Origin: Chamaecrista fasciculata
Lineage: Eukaryota > Streptophyta > Magnoliopsida > Fabales > Fabaceae
NCBI GenBank assembly: GCA_003254925.1
Contig: QANZ01010258.1
Location: 39,974 to 103,973, forward strand
Direction: 5' to 3'
Length of the DNA stretch: 64,000 nt
Part shown: positions 12,281 through 24,277 of the stretch, one piece after another
How the letters are laid out: every line of letters starts with the position of its first letter
Numbering within the stretch: the first letter of the stretch is position 1
Notes under the pieces: generated by a model
Seen by the model: the letters and a program-made list of their open reading frames with translations, nothing else
What the model was told of the DNA's origin: nothing
Database searches by the model: none
Made by a program: the position numbers and the translations under genes

Positions 12281-12631
12281 AATGAAGCATGGACATTTCA
12301 TTTTGAAGGTGTGTCGCCGTGTCTGACACGTGTGAGTGTCTGACACTCGTACGACACCGACACGACACATACCCATAAATTTTAGAATATAAATCAATTT
12401 TTTGTAACTTTAACATGCCAGACAAGAGAAAATAATGATAGATATGAGATATATTATGGATAAAAATTGTAATTTTTTAAAATTTTCATTAAAAATTATG
12501 AATATTTAATTATTTATATATATAAATATATGTTGTGTCGTGTCGCGTAATTTTGAGAGTTTGACGTGTCGCGGTGTTCGTGTCCATGTCGTGTCTCGTG
12601 TCCGTGTCAGTGTTAGTGTCGATGCTTCATA
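12281..12631. repeat. Inverted-repeat element rich in GACAC/GTGTC words
   Basis: The ends pair as ATGAAGCATGGAC (about 12282) and GTGTCGATGCTTCAT (about 12617-12631). Next to each end are dense runs of GTGTC/GACAC pentamers (12306-12368 and 12534-12615). This arrangement is known from plant non-autonomous DNA transposons with subterminal pentamer arrays. No coding sequence and no convincing target duplication were found. Confidence 0.55.
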
Positions 12632-12789
12632 GGAATTAACTATTTTTTATAAAAAAGACTAAAATTGTTTTAAAAAAATTAAAATACATAATCAGTATCA
12701 GTATTTTTATAAAAAATAAAAATGTATTAATATAATTCTGTAAAGAATAAACAGTATATTTTAGTTTTATTTTCGAAATTAAATTATTA

Positions 12790-13063
12790 CTCCCTCCGTT
12801 CCTGAATATCTGCTTTTCTGGAGAACTTTTTTTATTCCAAAATATCTGATGTTTTACAACTTCAAGAGAACATTAATTATTTTTTTACTATTCTATCCCT
12901 ATTAAATATAGTAGAGTCATAAATGAATAAACATTTTTCAAGTAATTTAATAAGGATAGTTTAGTCTTTTTACTTCATTTTTCTCTTCATTTTAGGTGAG
13001 CTAATCATTTCATTGGTCTGTGTGTATTTACCTTAAATATCAGATATATAGGAACAGAGGGAG
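12790..13063. mobile_element. Stowaway-type MITE (Tc1/mariner)
   Basis: A 274-bp element begins CTCCCTCCGTTCCT and ends with the reverse, AGGAACAGAGGGAG, flanked on both sides by TA (12788-12789 and 13064-13065). These are the standard Stowaway TIR and TA duplication. Inner sequence also pairs (GAATATCTG near 12804 with CAGATATAT near 13041). It is non-coding and non-autonomous. It sits about 380 bp before the casein kinase start codon and may lie in or beside its promoter. Confidence 0.93.
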
Positions 13064-13439
13064 TAATTTAGTCATAATATTACCTCGTATTTGGGGACAA
13101 TGTGAGTGCGTGCAATCACCGATCCGTACCGTTCCAGTTTACCAATTTACCCATATGCTTTAACCCTAAATCCTCGTGAACCAAACTCGAAGGACGAAAT
13201 TACCCTGGCCTCCTCAGGGTGAGCCCTCTCCTTGTCAATTTGTGTATCTGACTCGTTGGCCGTGGCTTGGCTTAAGTAGGTTGCTTTTCTTGATTTCACA
13301 AGAACACATCCTCTTGCATTCTTGCAATAATTCTCCTAACCCTTTTTGATTCAGATCGGAGATTTTCAGAACCCGAGCTTCTCTTTCATGTTCACCTAGG
13401 TTCTGTATCAGAAACTTCTCCTCCTTACTACTATTCCTC

Positions 13440-16400
13440 ATGGAACGAATTGTCGGCGGCAAGTATAAGCTTGGCCGCAAGATCGGAAGCGGATCCTTTG
13501 GTGAAATTTACCTCGGTCAGTTTTCTCTCTCTCTTTTCTGTTATCGACTTGTGAACCGTTAATTTTGCGATACTGGACACTGACTGATTTACCTCAATTT
13601 CACTTTCGATTTTTTCTCCCTCTTCCTGCAGCTACGCATATTGATACCTTCGAGATCGTCGCCGTCAAGATCGTAAGTTTTTCCTTTATTGCTTTGGTCG
13701 TCGCCTATCATGTTGTTTGTGTGTACTGTACAGGGTCTCAGGAAATTGAAGTTGGAAGTTTACGTGTCTCTATTATGCATGAATTCGTATGCAAATTATT
13801 ATGTGCTGTTTAGATTGTTGATGTGATTATTAATCAAGAGTTGGTGGCAATTATGGTTGTGGAGTACTTCAGTTGGCTTACTTATTTCTTTTCTCTCTTT
13901 TTACGCGTGGCAGGAAAATAGTAAAACAAAGCATCCACAATTGCTCTACGAAGCAAAACTGTACAATATTCTTCAAGGAGGAAGTATGTGTTATGCAGCT
14001 TTGAACTTTTAGTCTCTTTCTGTGTTGGTGTTTGTGAGTGAGTGAATTGTCTCGTGGAGGGTTTCCCCGTCTAATACAATTGGTAAGTATTTGTAATTTT
14101 GGTTGTTTTACACGTTAATGTTGGTGATCCAGGTGGCATTCCTAGCATAAAATGGTCTGGCGTGGATGGGGAGGAGAATGTGCTTGTTCTTGATTTGCTA
14201 GGACCTAGTCTTGAAGACCTGTTTGTGTATTGCGGAAGAAAGTTTTCATTGAAGACGGTGTTAATGTTGGCTGATCAAATGGTAAGCTAGCAGAAAATCT
14301 TTTTGACTGGAGATGGGTGCTCATACACTTGTTCATCAAACCAGATGCTTGTAATTGCACTTGTAACTCTGAATATGATGCTGGTTACAGATACACCATC
14401 TTCTTTAATGTTTTTTTTCTTTAAAATGGATAGCAAAATAGCAAAATGGAAAGCAATTTTTCTCCATCTTTCTTAATTATCAGTCCTGCAACGGAAGCAG
14501 CAGTGTCACAATGTTCTTGACATTAAAATTGTAATTTTGATAGATAACTTTTTTTTTTCTCTTTTCAGATCACAAGAATAGAATATGTGCATTCTAAGGG
14601 ATTTTTACATAGGGATATAAAACCTGATAACTTTCTCATGGGACTTGGTCGGAAGGCTAACCAGGTAATTATTTCGTTATTTCTGTTTTCTATTATATAG
14701 TTTTGATTTGCCCTGGTTTTAAGTTTATCTGTTTTATGGAGCAATATGCATGTCGTTTTGTTTTATTTATCAGGTCTACATAATTGATTTTGGCCTTGCT
14801 AAAAGGTACCGGGACTCCACAACCAATCGCCACATCCCTTACAGGTATTACACTTCATACCATTAGCACATTGCAGGCCAGAATGTTCATGAATATCTCA
14901 TAATACAGTGATACTGAAAGACTTAATATCAAATTATTAATATTTTTTTTTCATATGGTAACAATTGTACTTCTCAGGGAAAACAAAAACTTAACAGGGA
15001 CTGCACGGTATGCAAGTTGCAATACTCATTTGGGGATTGGTAAGTCTAGAGAAGTTATTAAGCTGTGACATACCAAAAAAAAAGTTGCAAAAAAGAAAAA
15101 CAAAATGTCGATTTCTTCAATTGCTTTATTACTTGCAGAGCAAAGTCGACGGGATGACTTGGAGTCACTGGGATATGTTCTTCTGTATTTCCTGAGAGGA
15201 AGGTCTGCCATTTTTCTCAAGCTACTTCTGCAAGTTATTTTTCCTTTTTTAATCTATTGTAAATTGATGGAGCAATATAATGAATTATGATCACTTTTAA
15301 ATGACTAAATTTTTGTTTTTAGTCTTCCTTGGCAAGGTCTAAAGGCTGCAACAAAGAAGCAAAAGTATGATAAAATATGTGAGAAGAAATTATCAACACC
15401 TATTGAGGTAAATTTTGGTCATGTATCTGTGTTACATTGGATTTTTAATCATGACACTCATAAGATTCTTATTTTCCAAAGGTCCTCTGCAAATCTCACC
15501 CTGTAGAGTTTGCTTCATACTTTCACTACTGCCACTCACTGACTTTTGATCAGCGTCCTGATTATGGATTCTTGAAGCGTGTATTTCGGGAACTATTTAA
15601 TCGAGAAGGTATTTATTCTGCTCATCAGCGGAATCATATGCAACCAGATAAGCTAGAGTTTTGTTCTTTTATCTTTTGACTAATATTTGTCGTGTCTCTC
15701 GTATGGATCAACGTCAGTTGTTCCATATAGCCGACCCCACCTAGTGGGATAAGGCTTTGGTGGTATGTATCTTTTGACTAATATATTTGGGTGTGGAATA
15801 ATATTGTCACAATAAGATAAGGCTGCATCTTGGATGTCTCATGAGGAGATTAAGGGGAAATGAAAGGGTTACTGAGATTCATTTGTCAGAAGAGAGACAG
15901 CTTATACGCTTACGTTATGCTTTACTGATATTTCTTGAAACCATGGATGATGCATTTTGTTGTGCACTAAATTTCTTATCATTTTGTGTGTTGAGACATG
16001 CACTCTTCATTGCACTGTTTTATATTCAATTTTGGTGACAATGTTTTTAATAATTTCCTTTGTTATATTATATACTTAAGGTAATTTTTTTTTCTTTTTG
16101 TTGTACCCTTTTGGTGTATGACAGGTTATGAATCTGACTATGTATTTGATTGGACTATCCTGAAGTATCAGCAGGCGCAAAAGAACAAAGCTCAGCTGCG
16201 CATATCTGTAAGAATGCATCCTCTTTGGGTCATTTATCCCCCTCCCCCTTGGGAGTTGGGGTGCAGTGGTAATAGTTTGCAATTTGAATATTCCCATGCT
16301 TCTGAAAATACTGAATTTTGCTATATCACAGCCAACAACCGGAGCAACCAACAGTCGCCCAATGCCAATGGATACCGACAACCATAATGGTTAGGTTTTA

Positions 16401-17127
16401 GTTTACTGATCTGTTTGCATATGTTGAATCATTGTTGTCAGTTGCAGTTGCATATTTAGCATTACCTAGGATGAAAAAATAAATTCATGATGGAGGGAAC
16501 ATCATAGTTTTTTATTTTTAAAAAAAATATCTTTAATGAGTTATTTTGTAATTTCATAGCTCTTAGTGTTTTTTTTTCCCATAGACTTTCATTTAATTCA
16601 GCAAACATAGGAGGGAGGATGAAGTGGCACTTTTCTCTCCGTGTGTGTTAGTACTAAAATATTTTATTTACCGGCACCTATATCTTGACTTGTTTATTAT
16701 TATCTAATTGGCAGGTGTTAATGCTTATTCAGGGGACGTATCAGATCGCATTAGATCAGGCAATGCTACTGGTTCTGGTGTTAAATTGCAGTTTAAGTCA
16801 CCAATGGGCAGAAATTTAGGTTCTGAGCATCCTCTTAACAAGAATGTAAGTCATCTTAAAAGAGCAATAACATCTGCCTTGAATTTGATGCTACACTGAA
16901 GTATCAATCTTGTGGTTACAAACTGTTATGAGCATTGAATTTTGTAGATTTTTGGAGAGGAGAACATGCCCTCCACTTCATATTCACTTTCTGGTACCTC
17001 CAAGAGAAACTCCTTGAAGCCTGTCATGCCTGCTGAAGGTGCCAACTCTGGACATGATCAAGGCAATAAAATTGGGCCTTCTAGTAGCTGGATTTCATCT
17101 CTGCAGCGCATATCTTCTGCCAAATGA
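13440..17127 (+). CDS. Casein kinase I, plant CKL3/CKL4-like
   Basis: Fourteen exons: 13440-13515, 13632-13672, 13914-13983, 14133-14281, 14569-14664, 14774-14844, 14978-15039, 15139-15202, 15323-15407, 15482-15608, 16125-16207, 16332-16389, 16715-16845, 16948-17127. They sum to 1293 nt, 430 aa, with GT..AG borders and matching phases. It is a Ser/Thr kinase of the CK1 group. The glycine loop GSGSFGEIY is at 16-24, ATP lysine 38, HRDIKPDN at 126-133 with catalytic Asp128, and DFG at 149-151, numbered as in animal CK1 delta; LTGTARYAS marks the CK1 activation segment. The tail after about residue 295 is Ser/Asn-rich and ends [11 protein letters not shown], like the short tails of Arabidopsis CKL3/CKL4 rather than the long-tailed CKL group. 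Plant members act in hormone and light signalling and at plasmodesmata or microtubules; the exact role here is unknown. Confidence 0.95.
15687..15768 (+). mobile_element. SINE 3' fragment in intron 10 of the kinase gene
   Basis: The segment contains CCGACCCCACCTAGTGGGAT followed by AAGGCTTTGGTGG, the conserved 3' part of Au-type plant SINEs. It is bordered by a perfect 16-bp direct repeat, ATCTTTTGACTAATAT, at 15671-15686 and 15769-15784. The long duplication and missing 5' region fit a 5'-truncated SINE inserted by LINE machinery, in the sense orientation of the host gene. Confidence 0.75.
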
Positions 17128-20100
17128 TTCACTGATATGGTGATTTTCTAGTTCATTTGCAGTTTTGTTTCTTGTGCTGTTGTGAAAATAATCATATGAT
17201 TTATCCTTGATCAATTGTATTATGCTGTTGCAGCTGTGAATCTGACCACGAAAATTTCCAGTGTGCATATGTGAAACTGCAATTTTGTGGCTGTTCACTT
17301 GCATCTTTTCTCTGTATTTACTTGAGAATATTTCAATGATCTGTTAATGGAGACTGTCAAATCTGCGTCCATCTTGTGCTTCTTCTTTCTCAAGGTGACT
17401 ACAAAAGATTGGTATAAAATACAGACTACCAGGCTTGGCTCCTGTGCTGTACATAGATGTCAATTGTGGCACACAGCAATCTTATGTATTCATGTTTCCT
17501 TGTAATGTTAATGTGTGAAAGTAGTCCCCTTTCCCCTTTTTGTTACTTGATAAGTTTCCTTGTGTGCCATGTGATAAGTGGCAATACAGTTTGGTTTAAA
17601 TTGGTTGACAATACTATAAATTGCAGGTGTATCTTCAGTTTCTTTCATTGAGATATATTTGATCATAGTTAGTGGACTTAGACGTTGCTTATTTATTTCA
17701 CATGGTTTAGTTTTCTTCTTTTTTACACCCCAAAACGAAACACTTTACTGCCCAGATATTCATGTTATGAAGCATCAGTATTAAAATTGTTAGAATGACT
17801 GCTTCCCTGCTTATCACATCGTTTGTTTCTCATGATGGTAAGTTACAATTTTTTGTCAGTAACCAGGGCATCTTGAATATATATCATCTTTTATTAGGTC
17901 ATCTCAACTTCTCTTAAATAGCAGAGGTATATTTTGGTAAATTTTTTTTTTTAAAAAAAAAAACTTTCCAAAACATATGATTATGGGTTGGTGTTTTATT
18001 TTGGAGGTCGGGTAGCTTTTGTTGAGAGCCATATCTCTAATTTTTAGAAACTTTTCATTTCTGTTCAAACTTGGTTTTTCAAGGAAGATTTTCTTTGAGA
18101 ATATGCCAGTGTCAAATTTTTCTTTGTCAACAGATTTTCCACTTTAAATTACTTTTTATTTTTATTAACTTATTTGTTTTGTACGATCATGGTGCTCAAG
18201 AAGAACTTTTTTACATGTAGGTTGCACAAATTTTGGCACTGCAGGTTAATTAGTACTGTCAATGAGTACGATCTGGTCTTGTTTCAATCTAGTTCAAGGT
18301 TCAGATGTACTGCTACATATTTGAGGTTCCTGTGATTAAACTGATTATGAATAATAGGCATCTCAATTGTCAATTCTTACTTTTACTTTTGCAGGAATCT
18401 TTTAGTCCAACTAATATTGTCCGAAGGATAAAATTTGACAGTATGGATGCTACTATTAACAGGTGCTGAGCTCTGGATAGTGCTGCTTCTGATGAATAAT
18501 TCTGTTTAAACATATATTGGGTGAGAATGCACTAAATATATGTTGACTCTGGCATTTCAACACTCAGCTTTTAAGTAATATTAGACTGTGATGAGTCCCA
18601 AGAGAATCCAGATGGCCAAAAACAAGTGGGAAGACTTTGGGGAATCCTTCCTCAGATGTAAGTCTTTGAGGGAGGTGATCTAAGTTGCTCAAATCCAGTA
18701 TTTGAGGGAGCATAACTAAGTTACGTAACTCGCTTAAGTATTCTACCAAGTCCGATTTTTCATTGACAAACCCTTCATAGGCAGCCTACTCTATGTCGCC
18801 ACTAGCCTTAATACCAATTGATGAGACCAGAAGAAACCGTGGGAATCCTCCTTCAAGAGCTAACCAATTAAATATTCTACCAAGCTATCCATATTGATCA
18901 TTGTGGGGACTTGGATATCCCATATTTAGCCATAAGACATCTCAGACTACTCCAGTCCCTATTTGATTACATCAAAATGAATCAATTTGAATTCAGTAGT
19001 TACTAGTAGTCATTGATGTCAACAGGAAACTGTGGAGCTACCTCATGATGATGCCTTAGTTTCAGAATCATGTATCGGAGTTTACTTGTCAGCTCAAATC
19101 TGTAGTTTTATGGGTTTTGATGGCAGCAGCTTCCTTGAGTTTTTAAATGCATGAAATGGAGGGATGAGCTGTTCCTATTAATCTGTTTTTATAATTTGGT
19201 ATCCAGGTTGTGCCAAGTCCCAGACATCTGGGAAGTTAAAGCTTTCTGTGCTGTTGCCAGATAGTTTCGACACTTTTAATTAGGTATTAATATAATCTGA
19301 TATTGATGTCAGGTGAAACATTCACGCTCCGTCTCTTGAATGTTGGACCTTAGAAATCAGGTGTGTTGCATTATATATTGTGACATTCTGTAAGAGGAAA
19401 GAATGACCGATTGGTTTGCCAGCAATTTTGCTTGGAAGTGGCATGAGTTTATAACAAATTTTGATTGAGATGTTTTATATTTGTGTTGGCTGCTAAAGCT
19501 CTTTGAATAAAGAGACATTTTGATTATTATTTATCATTTATGTAATAAGAATGCTACCATTTAATTTTTCAGTTGATGGACAAGATACATGTGCAATTTT
19601 GTTTCTTGGTGCTGGTTCTGCCATGAGGGAAAACGATGATATAGAGACCTTCATTTGAAGGCAGCTAATTTCTGTATCCTAGGCGAGAGATTTGATTTTA
19701 ATGGTGTTGCAAGGATTATGTGCACTCGATTCGGGTAGATGATGATTGTGGAACATTGGTACGCAAGATAACCAGTAATCTTTAATGATGCCTCTTCCAC
19801 TTCCATGTGCTCCAGTGTAGTTCACCACAATCCCTTATTTTTTTTTTTAACTAATTCGTGTTTCTTGTATTGCATTTTTGTCGTGCAGCAGACGTTTGAT
19901 ACATCAACATTTTCACATTGGCATACTCCATTTAGGAATATCATTCAAAATACTCGAGGTATCCAAGAATGTTAATAATATCATGAAATCCCTGCCATAC
20001 CAGATTCTCATGATGTTATTAATATCATTCAAAACATCTTTATCACCTGCAGAATCTGATGGTCGATGCATACTGTGGCTGTGCTGATTGTTGCATAAAT

Positions 20101-20210
20101 ATTGCTCATTACAATTTTGGCAAAGCTTGAATTCACTCGTGTAAATATTTGAAGGGTTTTTGCTGGAGATATTTTTGTGATACCGATTATAGATTATTCC
20201 TCTCGACAAT
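17128..20210. other. Kinase 3' flank and spacer
   Basis: No second gene was recognised. The first few hundred bases are the kinase 3' UTR. At 18395-18469, preceded by a pyrimidine tract and CAG, lies a short open stretch reading ESFSPTNIVRRIKFDSMDAT and then INRC to a stop; it looks like a terminal exon but has no identified partner. From 18780 to 18840 an 'aataccaattgatgagacc' sentence resembles LTR-element primer-site flanks. The rest shows no recognisable feature. Confidence 0.4.
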
Positions 20211-21799
20211 CGAAATTATTCATTTAAATGACTCCTTTTTAGAAAAAAAAAAGTTGATTGAAGTCTAGGCATTTAAAAAATGAAATTATAAGACTCTTAA
20301 ACACATATTTCAATCAATTTTGTTATATGTTAATTAATGAAAAGTTAGTTAAAAGGTTAATATAGCGCCAACAATTATTAACCTAGAAATTAAATTGGAA
20401 TGTTTAATTACCAATATATACCTTGCAATATTTCTAGTTGGTTTTTTCAATGGTATAGCGTTATGTAAATAAACCAAAAGAGCAAGATTAGTATAATGTG
20501 AGTTATATATATTCAAACTCTAATTTTTTTTTTTACCAGAATATTCAAACTCTAATTAACAACTAGAAAAGCGGAAATCTACATTAATATTTTTTTGGCC
20601 CGAGAAACCCACAATAAGACCTCTACAATTTTCACTTGCTATGTCAAATTTCTTTGGCCCTTTTGAAATTACAGCGTTTTTCAAGGTGTCCATAATTATT
20701 GGTTCTTTTTGAAATTACTGGTTTTCTAAGGCATTATTTCAAAATATAAACTTGATCTGTTATCTTTTGGTCATTATATAAATCATGTCCTTATCCTTTT
20801 TTTTGTTTGCAAATTTGATATTTATCTTTTGGTCAAGTTGTAAATTAGACTTTCAATTTTTTTTTTTGCAAAAGGCTCCACCATTAGTTCTACTCTAAAT
20901 TTGGTTCATTTTTCTCGTAAAGTGTGACGTGGACAGTTGATGTGGGAGATCGAAATTGCAAAAAAAAAAAAAGAAAGATAAGAAATCAAAATTACAACTT
21001 ATATAAAAAATAAGAGAAGTCGTTTATATTATACTTAGCGAGGTATGTGGGAGAGAGATAGAGGGAATTTAAGATGATATTAATCATGGAATTTTTTGTA
21101 AATATATGATTATTTTTACAACCTGACAAAAAAATTATGAGATCAAATCAGCAAAATAGAAAAAGAAAGGTAATGGGCTGATTTATAGCCTAATCAAAAG
21201 ATGAGATTAAATATGTAAAAATAAAAATATAAAGGTTTGATTTACAACTTAACCAAAAAATAAGATGTTAAATTTACACTTTGACCAATTTTCTTTTTTT
21301 TTTTAAAAAAAAAAATCTTATCTTGATGAATTCACAAATATTATATCAATTGATCGCAAATGATACAATAAATTACAAAAAAAAATATAAAAAAATACAA
21401 AAACATAAAAAGTATTTCACAAGAGATATATAACGAGTATGATATATGTAAACACAAACATATATAGATTTAAAAGTTAGATTAGTTCCTAAAACCTCAA
21501 ATTCACAACTTAACCCATAAGTGCAATTTCGTTATTTTGAAACCAAATCAACCAACAAACTTGAATCAATTCAACTTGCTACTCAACCTTAAGGGTACGC
21601 ATTTCAAATACTATAAAATTTTAAATGTTAGGGATTCGAATTATCTTCATTTCAATTTCTTGCATTTAAAATACCTTGTTTGGATAACAATTAGAAATTT
21701 AAAATTACCATCATTTGAATTCAAATTTCTAGTTATATTTTGATATTCAATTAATTATTTTTTTTTCTATTTTAATCCTCAAACTATGAGGACAATTCC
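20211..21799. other. AT-rich spacer with a decayed inverted-repeat element
   Basis: About 20735-21290 has weakly pairing ends: ATATAAACTTGATCTGTTAT and TTATCTTTTGGTCAAGTTGT on the left, TTTACAACTTAACCAAAAAA and AAATTTACACTTTGACC on the right. This suggests a small non-autonomous DNA transposon. The remainder is AT-rich with no gene. Confidence 0.4.
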
Positions 21800-22040
21800 A
21801 TTTTATGGTTTGGCCTAGCCCAGACCGAGTAAAATTTTTTCGGCTGAGCCAGATTGCAACGATTTTTTCGAGTTGAGCCAGACCAGGCCAAAATTTTTAG
21901 GCTGAGGCGGACCGAGTTGAATATATCAAGCCGAGCCAGATTGAGTCGAATTTTTTTGGTCGAGCCTAACCAGGTCAAATTTTCGAGCCGAATCAAATTT
22001 TTCGAGCTAGATTGAACCAAGTCAAAATTTTTGGGCCAAG
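21800..22040. repeat. Degenerate minisatellite, ~35-bp unit
   Basis: Imperfect tandem units are built around GAGCCAGACCGAGT followed by AAATTTTT and CGAGC/CGGGC words (for example near 21816, 21847, 21877, 21930, 21960, 21997). At least six variants are visible. It abuts the 5' break of the LINE. No function is indicated. Confidence 0.65.
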
Positions 22041-23164
22041 ATGGCCCGAGCTGAATTTTATGAGTCCAATAACATTGCTAGTTCCTCTTTTTCTATCCTG
22101 GAGGCCTTATGGAAGAATCTTTGGAACTTGAAAGTTCCAAATAAAGTGAAGCATTTCATTTGGCGGGCTTGCAACAAAACCCTCCCAACAAAAGAACAAC
22201 TCTGGAAAAGGAAATGTTCTCAATCTCAGGTTTGTCCTATCTGTTTTTGTTGTACTAAATCTGTGGAACATCTTCTTCTCCTGTGTGATGGTGCTAAAGC
22301 TACTTGGTTTTGTAGCCCTCTATCTTTAAAGTTGGATGATCTCTCTATTCATAGATTTGATTCTTGGTGCTATGATTTGTTGTCAAATCAGGATGTCCCT
22401 AATTTTTCTAAAGCTTTAGTTGGTATGTTGTGTTGGTCCATTTGAAAGAGTAGATGAACCTGGGTCTTTGATGGTAAACTTTTCTTACCTGTCAATATTA
22501 TGTGTAATGCTTTGAATGATCTTGATAGCTTTTGGGCTGCTAATGGTTGGATTTCACAAATTAAGCAGCAAGTGAATGATGAGCCTTCTTTTGATGGTGT
22601 GTGGAAAGCTCCTTCTTGTGGGGATATTAAAATAAATGTTTATGGTTCTTTTCACTTTTCGGGCGTCGCTGGAGTAGGCGTTATTCTTAGGGATGAAAAT
22701 GGTGTGATGCTGGATAATTTCTCAAGGAAGGAGAAAGTGTCGTCTCCCTTTATGGCTGAAGCATTGGCACTCAAACACAGTTTGCAAATTGCAAATTCTT
22801 TGGAGTTGTCTTCTTGTTGTTTTGAATCTGATTGTTTAGCTATTGTTAATATTGTTAATGGTGTCTCCAAATGTCTAGGATTGGAGATGTGAACCTATTT
22901 TTTAGGACATTTTGTTTTTATTTGCTTCTTTGCTTGGTTCTTCAGTTTCTTGGATTCTCAGGTCTGCGAATTTGGTAGCCGATTCGCTTGCTAAACATGG
23001 TGAATCAAGGATGGGTCCTATTGCGTGGGTTGGTAATCCCCATCCTCTTTGGTTGTTATTTTAGATAGGGATGCTCTACCCACTAGGATTGGTGTGGGAT
23101 GATGTTTTGTTTTGTTTTATTTTTCTTTTCTCTTGAATGAAAGTATTTGTTGGTCAAAAAAAAA
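22041..23164 (+). mobile_element. 5'-truncated LINE (L1-type plant non-LTR element)
   Basis: Only the last part of ORF2 remains. 22085-22320 encodes the zf-RVT zinc-binding domain (WNLKVPNKVKHFIWRACNKT, then CPICF and HLLLLC). 22540-22860 encodes an RVT_3-type RNase H-like domain (GVILRDENG, FESDCLAIVN), and ADSLAKHG near 22981 is the domain end. A poly(A) stretch at 23156-23164 closes the element. It is dead: in-frame stops fall between the two domains (22443 and about 22455), the last piece is in another frame, and the first RNase H aspartate (KxNxDGS) is tyrosine (KINVYGS). The 5' border lies near the minisatellite; no clear target duplication was found. Confidence 0.85.
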
Positions 23165-23236
23165 ATTCTTCTGCCCCAAATCACAACCACCAAAGCAAAG
23201 GAAGAAAAACAAATTGAAGTGTCTTGGACTATTGAA

Positions 23237-24095
23237 ATAAGGTCAAAGGGTCATTTGGTCCTAAATGTTATGTCCTAATATTCAGTTTAGTCCTTTATAT
23301 TTCAAAAGATTCACATTGATCCAAAATATTGGAAAAATATTTTATTTTGGTCCTAAACTATTAAATGTGGTAATATTTTTCTTGTTTCAAGTTTGAATCT
23401 GATGAGTCCAAAATTACATTAGACTTTTGAAGAGTACTTTCTCTATCCAATTAGAGCCTTTAGCAAACCAAGTCAAATCAAGTCTCGAAATGGACAGTTC
23501 ATTTCACAATCAAACAAGCAAAATTGGTCATATCTCACTCATTTCAATTCTGAAATGCAATGAGTTCAGAGCTACGAGTTATTCTTACCAAGTCCTTTTT
23601 CTACTAAGTCGAGATTGTCATTAGATGAGATTAAATCAGGTTCAAAAGTGAGGTTGAGACCAAAAAATTATAAAAAATTAGTTTTAAACCCACTTTCAAA
23701 CCCGATTTAACTTCATTTGTTGACGATACCAATTGAGCAAAAAAAAACTTGTTAAGAGCAATACATAACTCCAAACTCGTCACATTCAAACTTGAAACGA
23801 AAAAGATATAACAACTTCGTTTGTTTGATCATGAAATAAACGACCTACTTTGAGACTCGATTTGACCTCATTTGCTGATAACTCCAATTGAATAGAATAA
23901 AATACTCTTCGAAAGCAGTATATAACTCTAAACTAGTCACATTGGAACCCGAAAAGAGAAAATTATAACTATATTCAATAGATTAAAATCAAAATAAAAT
24001 ATTTTACAAATATTTAGAATCAATATGAATCTTTTAAAACATAAAAGACCAAAATAAATATAAAGATGTGTTTAAGGCCAAAATGAAAGAGCAGC
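23237..24095. repeat. Foldback-like DNA element, 'tttggtccta' family
   Basis: Starts AAGGTCAAAGGGTCATTTGG and ends near AAGGCCAAAATGAAAG, so the ends pair in inverted orientation. Inside are repeated ~100-bp sentences in both orientations around 'catttcaattctgaaatgcaatga' and 'cacattcaaacttgaaacga'. Related copies lie at 52496-54191, 57985-58165 and 58476-58999, with a fragment at 4251-4626. It encodes nothing. The superfamily is uncertain; a 10-bp target duplication on the 58476 copy favours Mutator. Confidence 0.6.
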
Positions 24096-24277
24096 CGACA
24101 ATTGAGTGAAGCTGAATCCAAAAAGCACGGTAAAATGCGGCTTCGGTTTGGACCGAAAATATTCACTTACCGACTAGTGGTAGTTCACATGAACCATCCA
24201 CCAAATCACATTGTGCGGCTTCATCATATAAGAAATCAGTTCAACTCCCTCACTAATCACAAGTAACCTTTGCCCGT

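Noticed and set aside
15841-16038. 65-codon frame in a kinase intron
   Set aside because: Entirely intronic, between exons 10 and 11, and without family resemblance.
18564-18749. Leu-rich 61-codon minus-strand frame resembling a repeat protein
   Set aside because: Too short, no LRR consensus spacing, no flanking exons.
21784-22020. 78-codon minus-strand frame with LARLxxxxSVRL-like repeats
   Set aside because: Translation of the 35-bp minisatellite.
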